64,000 nucleotides of DNA from Actinophytocola oryzae (GTDB lineage Bacteria; Actinomycetota; Actinomycetes; Mycobacteriales; Pseudonocardiaceae): positions 124,001 to 188,000 of the forward strand of contig NZ_SOCP01000023.1 in the NCBI RefSeq assembly GCF_004364325.1, written 5' to 3'. The notes under the pieces are model-generated. The model was not told where the DNA came from. It searched no databases and was given only the letters and a program-made list of their open reading frames with translations. The position numbers and the translations under genes were made by a program. Positions 34,281 to 43,556 of the stretch are shown in pieces (positions within the stretch are counted from its first letter, which is position 1; every line of letters starts with the position of its first letter).

Positions 34281-36050
34281 ATGGCGTTCTCCGTCCAGAT
34301 GCCGGCACTCGGGGAGAGTGTCACCGAAGGCACCGTGACCCGGTGGCTGAAGCAGGTGGGCGACACCGTAGCGGTCGACGAGCCGTTGCTCGAGGTGTCC
34401 ACCGACAAGGTCGACACCGAGATCCCGTCCCCGGCAGCAGGCGTGCTGCAGAAGATCGTCGCCGAGGAGGACGAGACCGTCGAGGTCGGTGCCGAGCTCG
34501 CGGTGATCGGTGACTCGGGTGAGGACTCGGGCCAGGACGAGACCCCGGAGCCCGCCAAGGAGCAGGACGAGGCCCCCGAGGAGCCCGAGCCCGAGCCCGA
34601 GGAGGAGCCGGAGGAGGCCGAGGCGGAAGCGGAGCCGGAGCCCGCTTCGTCGGAGTCTTCGGAGTCCTCCGGGTCGTCCGGGTCATCCGGTGAGGGCACG
34701 CCGGTGAAGATGCCCGCGCTCGGCGAGAGCGTGACCGAGGGCACCGTGACCAGGTGGCTCAAGCAGGTCGGCGACACGGTCGAGGTCGACGAGGCACTGC
34801 TCGAGGTCTCCACCGACAAGGTCGACACCGAGATCCCGTCGCCGGTGGCGGGCACCCTGCTCGAGATCACCGCGGGCGAGGACGAGACCGTCGAGGTCGG
34901 CGGCCAGCTCGCGATCGTGGGCTCCGGCGACGCGGCCCCCGCGAAGGAGTCCTCGAAGCCGGCCCCCAAGCAGGAAGCGAAGCCGGAGCCCAAGGCAGAG
35001 CCCAAGCAAGAGCCGAAGCAAGAGCCGAAGCAAGAGCCCAAGCAAGAGGCCAAGCCCGAGCCCAAGCAGGAGACCAAGTCGGAGCCGAAGCCCGCGCCCG
35101 CGCCGTCCGGCAACGGCTCGCGTGGTGACGGCCCGTACGTCACGCCGCTGGTGCGCAAGCTCGCCGCGGAGAACGACGTCGACCTGTCCACGGTCAAGGG
35201 CAGCGGCGTCGGCGGCCGCATCCGCAAGCAGGACGTGCTCGCCGCCGCCGAGGCCGCCAAGGCGCCGGCCCCCGAGCCGGCCGCGAAGCCCGCCAAGTCC
35301 TCGGCACCGGCCGCACCGGCCGCCGACCTGCGTGGCAAGACCGAGAAGATGAGCCGCCTGCGCCAGACCGTGGCGCGGCGCATGGTCGAGTCACTGCAGA
35401 CGGCCGCGCAGCTCACCCAGGTGGTCGAGGTCGACGTGACCAGGATCGCCAAGCTCCGCGCACGCGCCAAGTCGGCGTTCGAGGCCCGCGAGGGCGTCAA
35501 GCTGACGTTCCTGCCGTTCTTCGCGAAGGCCACGGTCGAGGCGCTCAAGCAGCACCCGAAGCTGAACGCGTCGATCAACGACGAGACCAAGGAGGTGACC
35601 TACCACGGCGCCGAGCACCTCGGCATCGCGGTGGACACCGAGCGCGGCCTCCTCACGCCGGCCATCCACAACGCGGGTGACCTGAGCGTCGCAGGCCTCG
35701 CACACAAGATCGCCGACCTCGCCGAGCGCACCAGGGCGAACAAGGTCACCCCGGACGAGCTGTTCGGCGCGACGTTCAACCTGACCAACCTCGGCAGCCA
35801 GGGTGCGCTGTGGGACACGCCGATCCTCCAGCTGCCGCAGGTCGGCATCCTGGGCGTCGGCCTGGTGGTGAAGCGGCCGGTCGTGGTCACCGACGACGAC
35901 GGCAACGACACCATCGCCATCCGCTCGATGATGTACATGGCGCTGACCTACGACCACCGCCTCGTCGACGGCGCCGACGCGGGCCGCTTCCTGACGACCA
36001 TCAAGAACCGCCTGCAGGAAGGCACTTTCGAGGGCGAACTCGGGCTGTGA
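34281..36050 (+). CDS. sucB: 2-oxoacid dehydrogenase E2 (dihydrolipoamide acyltransferase)
   Basis: A 589-residue E2. Two almost identical lipoyl domains (about 1-80 and 140-215) each carry EVSTDKVDTEI, with lipoyl Lys 43 and Lys 180. The first linker is Glu/Pro/Ser-rich; the second contains a KQEP tetrapeptide repeat (about 229-270). Then come the peripheral-subunit-binding domain (about 285-322) and the catalytic domain, ending in YDHRLVDGADAGRF. In mycobacteria this protein (DlaT, Rv2215) serves pyruvate dehydrogenase, and aceE is in this window too, so pyruvate is the likelier substrate than 2-oxoglutarate. Confidence 0.93.
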   Translation: MAFSVQMPALGESVTEGTVTRWLKQVGDTVAVDEPLLEVSTDKVDTEIPSPAAGVLQKIVAEEDETVEVGAELAVIGDSGEDSGQDETPEPAKEQDEAPEEPEPEPEEEPEEAEAEAEPEPASSESSESSGSSGSSGEGTPVKMPALGESVTEGTVTRWLKQVGDTVEVDEALLEVSTDKVDTEIPSPVAGTLLEITAGEDETVEVGGQLAIVGSGDAAPAKESSKPAPKQEAKPEPKAEPKQEPKQEPKQEPKQEAKPEPKQETKSEPKPAPAPSGNGSRGDGPYVTPLVRKLAAENDVDLSTVKGSGVGGRIRKQDVLAAAEAAKAPAPEPAAKPAKSSAPAAPAADLRGKTEKMSRLRQTVARRMVESLQTAAQLTQVVEVDVTRIAKLRARAKSAFEAREGVKLTFLPFFAKATVEALKQHPKLNASINDETKEVTYHGAEHLGIAVDTERGLLTPAIHNAGDLSVAGLAHKIADLAERTRANKVTPDELFGATFNLTNLGSQGALWDTPILQLPQVGILGVGLVVKRPVVVTDDDGNDTIAIRSMMYMALTYDHRLVDGADAGRFLTTIKNRLQEGTFEGELGL

Positions 36051-36931
36051 AGGTCGTGCTCGCCGGCGCGTCCGGCCTGATCGGGTCAGCACTCGCCGGC
36101 GAGCTCCGCACGGCAGGCCACGAGGTGCTCCGGCTCGTCCGGCGCGCTCCTCGTGAGCCTGACGAGCGCGGCTGGGACCCGCCTGCCGGCCGCATCGACG
36201 ACGGTGCGCTGGCGGGCGCGCAGGCCGTGGTCAACCTGTGCGGCGCGCCCATCGCGGGTGGCCGGTGGAGCCACGCGCGCAGGCAGCTGCTCGTCAACAG
36301 CAGGCTCGAGCCGACCGAGGTGCTGGCCACGGCCGTCGCCGAGCAGGACATCCCGCTGCTCGTGAACGCGTCCGCGGCCGGCTACTACGGCGACAAGGGC
36401 GACCAGGTGGTCGAGGAGACCGCGCCGCGTGGCGCGGGCTTCCTCGCCGACCTGTGCCGCGACTGGGAGGCGGCCACGCAGCGCGCCACCGACGCCGGTG
36501 TCCGGGTGGTGCGGCTGCGCACCGGTCACGTACTCGCCAGGCGTGGCGGTCTGGTCGGCATGCTGAAGCCGCTGTTCTTCCTCGCGCTCGGCGCGAAGCT
36601 CGGCAACGGCCGCCAGTACATGCCGTGGATCCACGTCGAGGACCAGGTCGCCGCGATGCGCCACCTCATCGAGAACGACACGGTGTCCGGCGCGGTGAAC
36701 GTGTGCTCCCCCAACCCGGTCACCAACACCGAGTTCACCGCCGCGTTCGGCCGCGCGATGCACCGCCCGGCACCGTTGTTCGTGCCGGCACCGGTGATCA
36801 AGCTCGGGGCGGGCGACTCCGACGGGGAGATCCTCTACAGCCAGCGCATGGTGCCGACCGTGTTGGCCGCGAACGGCTTCACGCACCGCCACCCCTCGCT
36901 CGACGAGACGTTCGCGTCGCTGCTCACGTAG
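36047..36931 (+). CDS. TIGR01777-type NAD-dependent epimerase-like protein
   Basis: A 294-residue extended-SDR-like protein (Rv2216 type). The Rossmann motif is VLAGASGLIGSAL at the N-terminus, and the family's NASAAGYYGDKGDQ and WSHARRQLLVNSR stretches are present. The GTG at 36047 shares GTGA with the sucB stop, so it is coupled to the E2 gene. Enzymatic role is unknown. Confidence 0.9.
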   Translation: MKVVLAGASGLIGSALAGELRTAGHEVLRLVRRAPREPDERGWDPPAGRIDDGALAGAQAVVNLCGAPIAGGRWSHARRQLLVNSRLEPTEVLATAVAEQDIPLLVNASAAGYYGDKGDQVVEETAPRGAGFLADLCRDWEAATQRATDAGVRVVRLRTGHVLARRGGLVGMLKPLFFLALGAKLGNGRQYMPWIHVEDQVAAMRHLIENDTVSGAVNVCSPNPVTNTEFTAAFGRAMHRPAPLFVPAPVIKLGAGDSDGEILYSQRMVPTVLAANGFTHRHPSLDETFASLLT

Positions 36932-36959
36932 CGCTCTACTGAGTCGTGAGTGGACGGCG

Positions 36960-36965
36960 TAGGGT
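36960..36965 (+). promoter_or_regulatory. Putative leaderless -10 box (TAGGGT) of lipB
   Basis: TAGGGT ends 7 nt before the GTG at 36973 and decides that start over a GTG nine codons upstream. Confidence 0.42.
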
Positions 36966-36972
36966 CGCTCAT

Positions 36973-37701
36973 GTGACTTCCTGTCGCGCGTCAGGCGCTC
37001 CCGTGCATGTCCGCGAGCTCGGCACGATCGACTACGTCGAGGCGTGGGAGCTGCAACGGGAGCTGGCCACCGCCCGCGCCGACGAGACGGGCCCGGACAC
37101 GCTGCTGCTGCTGGAACACCCGTCGGTGTACACGGCGGGCAAGCGCACCGAGCCGGACGAGCGCCCGGACGACGGCACCCCGGTGGTGGACGTCGACAGG
37201 GGTGGCAAGATCACCTGGCACGGCCCGGGACAGCTCGTCGGCTACCCGATCGTGAAGCTGGGCGACCCGGTGGACGTCGTGCAGTACGTGCGCCGCATCG
37301 AGCAGGCACTGATCGCGGTGTGTGACGAACTTGGCGTGCCCACGGGCCGCGTCGAGGGCCGCAGCGGAGTCTGGCTGGCCGCCGACGACCACCGCCACGA
37401 ACGCAAGATCGCCGCCATCGGCATCCGCGTACAACGAGGCGTCACCATGCACGGCTTCGAGATCAACTGCGACGCCGACCTGTCCGCGTTCGACCGGATC
37501 GTCCCCTGCGGCATCCGCGATGCCGGCGTCACGTCCCTGACGCTGGAGCTGGGCCGCACGGTGACCGTCACGGAGGTCTCCCCACTCGCGGAGAAGTACG
37601 TGCGCCGGGCACTCGACGGTTCGCTGCCGGTCGCGGACCGCTGGCTCCCGAGATGGACCCCGACGAGCCCCGGCGTCAGCTTCGAGCTGGCCCAGCGCTA
37701 G
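36973..37701 (+). CDS. lipB: Octanoyl-ACP:protein N-octanoyltransferase
   Basis: A 242-residue transferase that moves octanoate from acyl carrier protein to the lipoyl Lys of E2. The catalytic Cys/Lys pair is seen in IVPCGIRDAGVTSL and ERKIAAIGIRV, and GGKITWHGPGQLVGYPI is the family signature. The 36973 start matches the mycobacterial length and the leaderless box. With lipA 2.6 kb away it completes endogenous lipoate synthesis beside the E2 gene. Confidence 0.94.
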   Translation: MTSCRASGAPVHVRELGTIDYVEAWELQRELATARADETGPDTLLLLEHPSVYTAGKRTEPDERPDDGTPVVDVDRGGKITWHGPGQLVGYPIVKLGDPVDVVQYVRRIEQALIAVCDELGVPTGRVEGRSGVWLAADDHRHERKIAAIGIRVQRGVTMHGFEINCDADLSAFDRIVPCGIRDAGVTSLTLELGRTVTVTEVSPLAEKYVRRALDGSLPVADRWLPRWTPTSPGVSFELAQR

Positions 37702-37708
37702 GACGGCC

Positions 37709-37735
37709 GGGTGGGAGCCGGCACGGCCCCCACCC
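37709..37735. terminator. Hairpin between convergent lipB and M14 peptidase genes
   Basis: GGGTGGG (37709-37715) pairs with CCCACCC (37729-37735) around a 13-nt loop in the 43-bp gap between the two stops. Confidence 0.45.
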
Positions 37736-37744
37736 ACCGCCCTA

Positions 37745-40282
37745 CTACCGCGTCGCGCCCCAGTAGATCGCCGTGGCGACCTGGGCGTACAGGCCCTTCG
37801 GGTGCGCGCGGAACATCGGCTCGGTGCCGAACATCAGCACCCGCGCGCCGGTCGCCGACTGGCCGGAGACCACCGCCGCCTGCCCCGCCGCGTCCGCCGG
37901 GCCGCCCGAGCCGTTCCCGTTGGGCAGCCAGTGACCGGCGACCAGCGGATTGGCCGGGCCGAACCGCTGCTCGGCCCTTACACCCGCACCGAGGTTCACG
38001 AACCACTGCGGGGAGTACACGAACGAGGTCGGCATCGCCCCGGCCAGCACGGACGCGTCGGTGTTGGCCACGGTGACCACACCGTTGGCGTCACTCCGTC
38101 CGGGTACCGCGGTCACCGGCAGCAGCTTCGCGTCGGCGTTGAACCGTGACCCGGTCGCCCCGCGCGTGACCACGCCGCCTCGGGAGAACAACGCGTCGAC
38201 CTGTGCCTTCGCGGCGGGCTGGAGCTGGTCGTAGCGCAGCCCGGACGACACCACGAGCACGTCGACCCGTGACAGGTCGAAGCCGCCGTTCAGGACCGCC
38301 GTGGACACGGGACGGACGTCGAAGCCCATCTCCCGCAGCGCGAACAGCTCGTCGGCACCCACCGCCGCTGCGACCGTCACCGGCCGCAGCGGACTGCCCG
38401 GCGCACCGGACGCCTGGGTGAACCGCACGCCGTACCGGTCCGCGACCTGCCTGGCCGCCTGCCGTGCGGACGCCGGCACCACGACCGTGCCGTCGGCCTG
38501 CCTGCGCAACGCGAGACCGAGGCCGAGCAGGTCGTTGACGGCGCTCGCGTCCTTGCCATCCAGCACCCTGAGTGCCAGGTCACGCCCGGGTGCCACGTCG
38601 ACGGCACCGGTCGGCGCCGCCGCCGTCACGTCGTAGCTCGGCACGTGGACCTGGCCGTGCTTCACGATGTCGACCGAGGCACCCCACAGCAGGCGGTGGC
38701 TCCACCCGGCGATGTCGTACATCTGGGGCGCGTCGGCCGACAGGTCCTTGCCCGCCTCCAGCATCACGTTGGCGAGGCCACGCTTGGGCTGGTGCATGTC
38801 GACGACGTAGGACCCGGCCGCGTACCTCCTGCCGCCGAGGCTGAACGGCCTCGTGGCCTGCCGGACCCGCACGTCGTGCGCGACGAGCTGGTCGACCAGC
38901 CGCGCGGCGGCGGTCGCCGAACGCTGCGACGGGCCGGTCGGGATCACGTACGCACGCGGGAACTCCGTGGTGTACCGGTCCTCCGGCCCGAAGCCGGGCA
39001 CGAACCCGTCCGGGATGTACCGCTGGGCCTCGCCCGCGGCACCGCGCCGGAAGATCTCGATCTGGTTGTCGACCAGCTCGACGCGGTGGCGGTCGAGGTA
39101 GGACAGTGTGGTCGCGATCGTCGCCTCGGACACGTCGGTGTTGATGGCCGCGCGGCGGCGCAGCTCGTCGACCGGCAGCGAGTCGTAGGCGTTGTTGTTG
39201 ACCTGCAGCGGGATCTCGATCGTGTAGGACACCGCGCCGTGGTACATCGCGTACTGGGCGGTGAAGATCGGCGGCCAGCCGTCCCAGTCGCCGGGCGGCA
39301 GGTCGCGGAAGGGCACGACGACGTCCTGCGCCTCGGGGTAGCCGAGTGCCTTGACGGCGGCCTCCATCTCGAGGCCGTCGGCGTAGCCGTGCCTGATGTA
39401 GAGGTCGAAGTCGTAGTTCTGCCCGTGCGGCGGACCGGTCGGCTCGATGAGGGTGCCGTCGGAGTACCCGTGCTCGTCCAGCGTGATCACCGGCTGGGTG
39501 TCCTCGATCATGTCGCGCATGGCCACGTTCTCCGGCTGGGAGTTTGTGACGAAGTCGCGGTTCAGGTCGAAGCCGTTCGCGTTCCCGCGTGTGCCCGCGA
39601 CGCGCCCGTCCGGGTTCGCGGTGATGTTGAAGTACAGCCGGTTGTGCGCGAGGAGCCGCCTGGTCGCCGGGTCGTTGCTGGTGGCGAGGTGCTCGATCTG
39701 GCGGAGGGAGGCGTCGGTGCCCTCCCACTCGTTGCCGTGGATGTTGTTGTTGATCCAGACCGGCGCCTTGTAGTCGCGTTCGAGCCGCCGGTCGCGGGCG
39801 GCGCGCACGGGGTCGTTCTCGATCAGCGCACGCCAGGCGTCCTGCTGGCGCGTCTCCGACGGTCGCTCCGGCGCGGTGACCGTGACCTTGTAGAGGTCGC
39901 GGCCGAGCCCGGACTGCCCGACGACCTCGACGGACACCCGGTCGCCCCGTGCCTGCAGCGCGTTCAGCCTCGGGGCGATCGCGTGGTAGGGCGTGAGCCC
40001 CAGCTTGGTCGACTTGTCGGTGGTGTCCTCGGGATAGACGCGCAGCTCGGTCCGGCGCGGGTAGCCCTGGTAGACGTGGACCTTGTTCTCACCGGCCGGC
40101 CCGGGTCGGCGAGCGAGAGGCTGGTCGGCGGCGGCGACCTCGTTGCGGTCGGGGCCGTTGCCGAAGTCGCGGTCGGTGCCGGCCCTGGCCGTCGGGTCCG
40201 CGGCGGCGGGCGCCCCGGTGATCGAGGTCACCGCGAGGGCCGCGGTGGTCAGTACGAGGAGAACTCTTCGCTTGACGTGCAC
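37745..40282 (-). CDS. Secreted M14-family zinc carboxypeptidase
   Basis: An 845-residue exported metallopeptidase. A signal peptide (basic MHVKRR, then LLVLTTAALAVTSITG, cleavage near APAAA) is followed by the M14 domain: zinc ligands in NNIHGNEWEGTDA (H-x-x-E) with the later His of LDEHGYSDG, and a catalytic Glu in VSYTIEIPL. The C-terminal third (about 520-845) is a separate region with alternating alpha/beta stretches, unusual for simple carboxypeptidases. The GTG start has GGAGG upstream. It sits between lipB and lipA, which are adjacent in M. tuberculosis. Confidence 0.85.
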   Translation of the reverse strand: MHVKRRVLLVLTTAALAVTSITGAPAAADPTARAGTDRDFGNGPDRNEVAAADQPLARRPGPAGENKVHVYQGYPRRTELRVYPEDTTDKSTKLGLTPYHAIAPRLNALQARGDRVSVEVVGQSGLGRDLYKVTVTAPERPSETRQQDAWRALIENDPVRAARDRRLERDYKAPVWINNNIHGNEWEGTDASLRQIEHLATSNDPATRRLLAHNRLYFNITANPDGRVAGTRGNANGFDLNRDFVTNSQPENVAMRDMIEDTQPVITLDEHGYSDGTLIEPTGPPHGQNYDFDLYIRHGYADGLEMEAAVKALGYPEAQDVVVPFRDLPPGDWDGWPPIFTAQYAMYHGAVSYTIEIPLQVNNNAYDSLPVDELRRRAAINTDVSEATIATTLSYLDRHRVELVDNQIEIFRRGAAGEAQRYIPDGFVPGFGPEDRYTTEFPRAYVIPTGPSQRSATAAARLVDQLVAHDVRVRQATRPFSLGGRRYAAGSYVVDMHQPKRGLANVMLEAGKDLSADAPQMYDIAGWSHRLLWGASVDIVKHGQVHVPSYDVTAAAPTGAVDVAPGRDLALRVLDGKDASAVNDLLGLGLALRRQADGTVVVPASARQAARQVADRYGVRFTQASGAPGSPLRPVTVAAAVGADELFALREMGFDVRPVSTAVLNGGFDLSRVDVLVVSSGLRYDQLQPAAKAQVDALFSRGGVVTRGATGSRFNADAKLLPVTAVPGRSDANGVVTVANTDASVLAGAMPTSFVYSPQWFVNLGAGVRAEQRFGPANPLVAGHWLPNGNGSGGPADAAGQAAVVSGQSATGARVLMFGTEPMFRAHPKGLYAQVATAIYWGATR

Positions 40283-40349
40283 GAACTGCCTCCGTGAGTA
40301 GCAGGGTGGGCCGTGTCTAACGGGACGGATCGGACCGAGTCAAGTGGCG

Positions 40350-40355
40350 TAGCCT
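40350..40355 (+). promoter_or_regulatory. Putative leaderless -10 box (TAGCCT) of lipA
   Basis: TAGCCT ends 7 nt before the GTG at 40363; no Shine-Dalgarno sequence lies between. Confidence 0.42.
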
Positions 40356-40362
40356 GAACGGC

Positions 40363-41370
40363 GTGACGATCGCTCCGGAGGGGCGAAAGCTGCTGCGGCT
40401 AGAGGTACGCAACAGCCAGACGCCGATCGAGAAGAAGCCCTCGTGGATCAGGACCCGCGCGAAGATGGGCCCCGAGTACACCGAGCTGAAGGGCCTGGTC
40501 AGGCGCGAGGGCCTGCACACGGTGTGCGAGGAGGCGGGCTGTCCCAACATCTACGAGTGCTGGGAGGACCGCGAGGCCACGTTCCTCATCGGCGGCGAGC
40601 AGTGCACCCGGCGGTGTGACTTCTGCCAGATAGACACCGGCAAACCGGCCGACCTGGACCGCACGGAGCCCAGGAAGGTCGCCGAGTCGGTCCAGGCGAT
40701 GGGCCTGCGCTACGCGACGGTCACCGGTGTGGCCCGCGACGACCTGCCCGACGGCGGCGCCTGGCTGTACGCGGAGACCGTCAGGCAGATCCACGCGCTG
40801 AACCCCGGCACCGGCGTCGAGCTGCTGATCCCCGACTTCAACGCGGACGAGGCCCAGCTGGCGGAGGTGTTCGAGGCGCGTCCGGAGGTGCTGGCGCACA
40901 ATCTGGAGACCGTGCCGAGGATTTTCAAGCGAATCCGCCCCGCGTTCCGCTACGAGCGGTCGCTGGAGGTGATCACGCGGGCGAGGGAGTTCGGCCTGGT
41001 CACGAAGTCGAACCTGATCCTGGGCATGGGCGAGACCCCGGACGAGGTGACGGCCGCGCTGCGGGACCTGCACGGCGCAGGCTGCGACATCATCACGATC
41101 ACCCAGTACCTGCGCCCGTCGCTGCGCCACCACCCCGTGGACCGGTGGGTGAAGCCGGAGGAGTTCCTGGAGCACAAGGAGTCGGCCGAGGCGATCGGCT
41201 TCGCCGGGGTGATGGCCGGCCCACTGGTGCGGTCGTCGTACCGGGCGGGGAGGCTGTACGCGCAGGCCATGGCCCACCGGGGTGCCGAGGTGCCCGAGTC
41301 GCTGGCGCACCTGACCGCTGCCGGACCCGCCCACCAGGAGATCAGCTCCGTCCTAGGTCGTAGGTCATAG
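40363..41370 (+). CDS. lipA: Lipoyl synthase
   Basis: A 335-residue radical-SAM enzyme that inserts two sulfurs into octanoyl-E2. The auxiliary [4Fe-4S] cluster ligands are Cys 55, 60 and 66 (CEEAGCPNIYEC). The radical-SAM cluster is CTRRCDFC (81, 85, 88), and the C-terminal RSSY supplies the Ser ligand. The gene order lpdA-sucB-lipB-lipA puts E2, E3 and both lipoylation enzymes together. The frame ends in a short direct repeat of TAGGTC. Confidence 0.96.
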   Translation: MTIAPEGRKLLRLEVRNSQTPIEKKPSWIRTRAKMGPEYTELKGLVRREGLHTVCEEAGCPNIYECWEDREATFLIGGEQCTRRCDFCQIDTGKPADLDRTEPRKVAESVQAMGLRYATVTGVARDDLPDGGAWLYAETVRQIHALNPGTGVELLIPDFNADEAQLAEVFEARPEVLAHNLETVPRIFKRIRPAFRYERSLEVITRAREFGLVTKSNLILGMGETPDEVTAALRDLHGAGCDIITITQYLRPSLRHHPVDRWVKPEEFLEHKESAEAIGFAGVMAGPLVRSSYRAGRLYAQAMAHRGAEVPESLAHLTAAGPAHQEISSVLGRRS

Positions 41371-41466
41371 GTCAGCTTCAGGGTTGATGTCGGGGGAACC
41401 CGGATGTGATTTCCTCGGTCCTAATGCGAGGCTTTCGTTGAAGGAAGCATCCGAGGGGAGCAGATC

Positions 41467-42159
41467 GTGGCGTTGGTGACCGACGTTCTGGAGTGGTTGC
41501 AGGCATTACCGCAACCGGCGCTGGTGGGGGCGACCGGCGCGCTGGTGTTCGCGGAGTGCACGATCGGCCTGGGCTTCATAGCCCCGGGCGAGAGCGGCCT
41601 GCTGATCGCCGCGACCACGGTCGACTCGGTGTCGCGCTTCCTGGTTCTGTGGGCAGTGGTGACCGTCTGCGCGGGCGTGGGGGATTCGATCGGGTACGCC
41701 ATAGGCCGCCGCTTCGGTCCCACGCTGCGTGAGACCAAGCTGATCAAGAAGTACGGCACGGAGGGCTGGGACAAGGCGACCGACATCCTCCGCCGCCGAG
41801 GAGCCTGGGCGGTGTTCTTCGCCAGGTTCCTACCGGTCGTCCGCACGTTGACCCCCGCGGCCGCGGGCACGTCGGGCCTGCCGTACCGCAAGTTCCTCCC
41901 GGCCGTGGTCGCGGGCGCGGCAGGCTGGTCGGCGATGCACATCGCACTGGGCGCGGCTATGGGTGAGGCCGCGAAGCGCATCGAGGGCATCATCAGCACG
42001 GGCGGCGCGGTGGTCCTCGGGGCGGTGGTCGTGGGCCTGATCGTGGCCATCACCATCCGCAAGCGCCGCAAGAAGGCCAGGGCAGCGGCAGCCGTACACG
42101 TAATCCCGGTGGAGAAATCCCCACTGATCGACGACACGGACCTCGAACCAGCGAACTGA
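41467..42159 (+). CDS. DedA-family membrane protein
   Basis: A 230-residue DedA/SNARE-associated-type protein with 4-5 hydrophobic segments. The N-terminal acidic motif (FAECTIGLGFIAPGES) and the family motif FARFLPVVRTLTPAAAG (F-x-R-x-x-P-x-x-R) are present. Some DedA proteins recycle undecaprenyl phosphate or flip phospholipids; the role here is not determined. A charged tail of Lys/Arg ends the protein. GAGGGGAG precedes the GTG start. Confidence 0.9.
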   Translation: MALVTDVLEWLQALPQPALVGATGALVFAECTIGLGFIAPGESGLLIAATTVDSVSRFLVLWAVVTVCAGVGDSIGYAIGRRFGPTLRETKLIKKYGTEGWDKATDILRRRGAWAVFFARFLPVVRTLTPAAAGTSGLPYRKFLPAVVAGAAGWSAMHIALGAAMGEAAKRIEGIISTGGAVVLGAVVVGLIVAITIRKRRKKARAAAAVHVIPVEKSPLIDDTDLEPAN

Positions 42160-42322
42160 AGAGGTTCGGTAACCACCCGGCCACGGATAATGGCGGACAG
42201 AATCGCCCAAACAAACACCACGTTTGGGTAACATCTTTTCACCAGGCCCAGTGATATCGTCCGTGGTGCACCTATCCTGAGCGTTCCTCCGCTAATTGGC
42301 AGCCCCGGGGAAGGCGAGAGGG

Positions 42323-43198
42323 ATGTTCAAGGACTTCATTGCCTGGCTTGATTCCTACATCTCCCGCGAGGAACCCTCCGCCGTCCTGAAGGCCATGGTC
42401 GGCCTCATGGCATTTGCCGGTCTACTGGGCACCTTATTTGGCAACCAGGCGATTCGCGCTGGGGCATTTGTCACTGTCATCGTGTTCGCGGCATTGGTGA
42501 TGCTCTTGCTGCTTGCCGACCGGCGAAGCCTCAGCAAGGCGCATGAAATGCATCGAACTCTGCTGGCACGTTACTGCGACTTCGTCATCGATCACAACTC
42601 CGAGCCACTGGTCTCCTTCGAATCCTGGGGACAAAAAGTCTATGTGCACAGAAACGGCGACGTCAGAGAGGTACTGACACTCAGGGCAGTCGCACTCAGA
42701 ACCCGGGTCTACTTTATTCGACTGAAGGCCGGTAGCAGATGGGACCAGCCGGAAAGATATCGACGCGACGTACGGGTGATCGCACGCAGTCTGACCATCA
42801 ACGGTGCGACCGGCCCTCGTTGGAACGTGACGAGTTCCTGGGTGTCCACACAGAAGATGAACTCGATCCTGCATCTCCACCACTCGATCAAACGAGGGGA
42901 GGAGATCTTTTTTGAAGTGATCCGCATCTGGCCCGCGAAGTGCTTACCCCTGGTCAAAGGCGAGGCAGAGGAGTTCTCCTTCTGCACGACCCGACTTCTC
43001 GAAATCCAACATGTCGACTACAGCGTCGTGCTCCCCGAGGGTCTCGACGCCACGTACGAGTTGATCGGTGCCGCCGAGCCCGATGTTCAGCTCTCTGCCG
43101 ACACAGGATGCGACCACGAGGGCCGACGAGTCTTCACGTGGCGCGCCGACAAGGTGCCCACCCTGACGACAGTGGGCATAAGACTAGAACTGAAGTAG
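42323..43198 (+). CDS. Two-TM protein of unknown function in lower-GC islet
   Basis: A 291-residue protein. Two membrane helices stand close together (about 22-39 and 44-65), followed by a soluble, mostly beta-like domain of 220 residues rich in aromatic and basic residues. Codon third positions use A and T far more than neighbouring genes, which points to transfer. AAGGCGAGAGG lies before the ATG. It could be a two-TM effector or a cell-envelope protein; I do not recognise it. Confidence 0.65.
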   Translation: MFKDFIAWLDSYISREEPSAVLKAMVGLMAFAGLLGTLFGNQAIRAGAFVTVIVFAALVMLLLLADRRSLSKAHEMHRTLLARYCDFVIDHNSEPLVSFESWGQKVYVHRNGDVREVLTLRAVALRTRVYFIRLKAGSRWDQPERYRRDVRVIARSLTINGATGPRWNVTSSWVSTQKMNSILHLHHSIKRGEEIFFEVIRIWPAKCLPLVKGEAEEFSFCTTRLLEIQHVDYSVVLPEGLDATYELIGAAEPDVQLSADTGCDHEGRRVFTWRADKVPTLTTVGIRLELK

Positions 43199-43556
43199 CC
43201 CGCAGCACCAACCACGGGCACTTCATAGCGACACGCAGACTACGTGTCTCCGTCTTCCCCGCCCATTGACGCGCGCTCCGTCCTTGATAGAGTGAACAAT
43301 GAGTGTAAGTAAATGCAGTCTCAGTGCGCGTGTTACGACCACGCACACTGAACATCAGCTGATTGCTTGACGTAGGAACTTTATCTTATAACTCTTCGCA
43401 GGGATCACACGGGGGTAACGGAAGATGCCGGGCCGTGTCAGCGGCGGTAATCATCACATTGTGTGCTAATTACTACCAACTGCGACAATTAGCCCTCCAA
43501 GAAACTCCGGCAAGCACCATTGGACCGTCGGCACACCAACCACAACAGCGCCGTAG
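43199..43556. other. Low-GC non-coding interval
   Basis: About 360 bp with no supported gene, visibly poorer in GC than most of the window, between the two-TM gene and the convergent PadR gene. Apart from one inverted repeat at 43321-43351 I see nothing definite. AT-rich patches near 43375-43395 and 43455-43480 could be promoter remnants or decayed DNA. Confidence 0.5.
43321..43351. other. 31-nt inverted repeat
   Basis: TCAGTGCGCGTG and CACGCACACTGA form a 12-bp stem with one mismatch around TTACGAC. No T-run follows. It may be a terminator or a protein-binding site. Confidence 0.45.
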
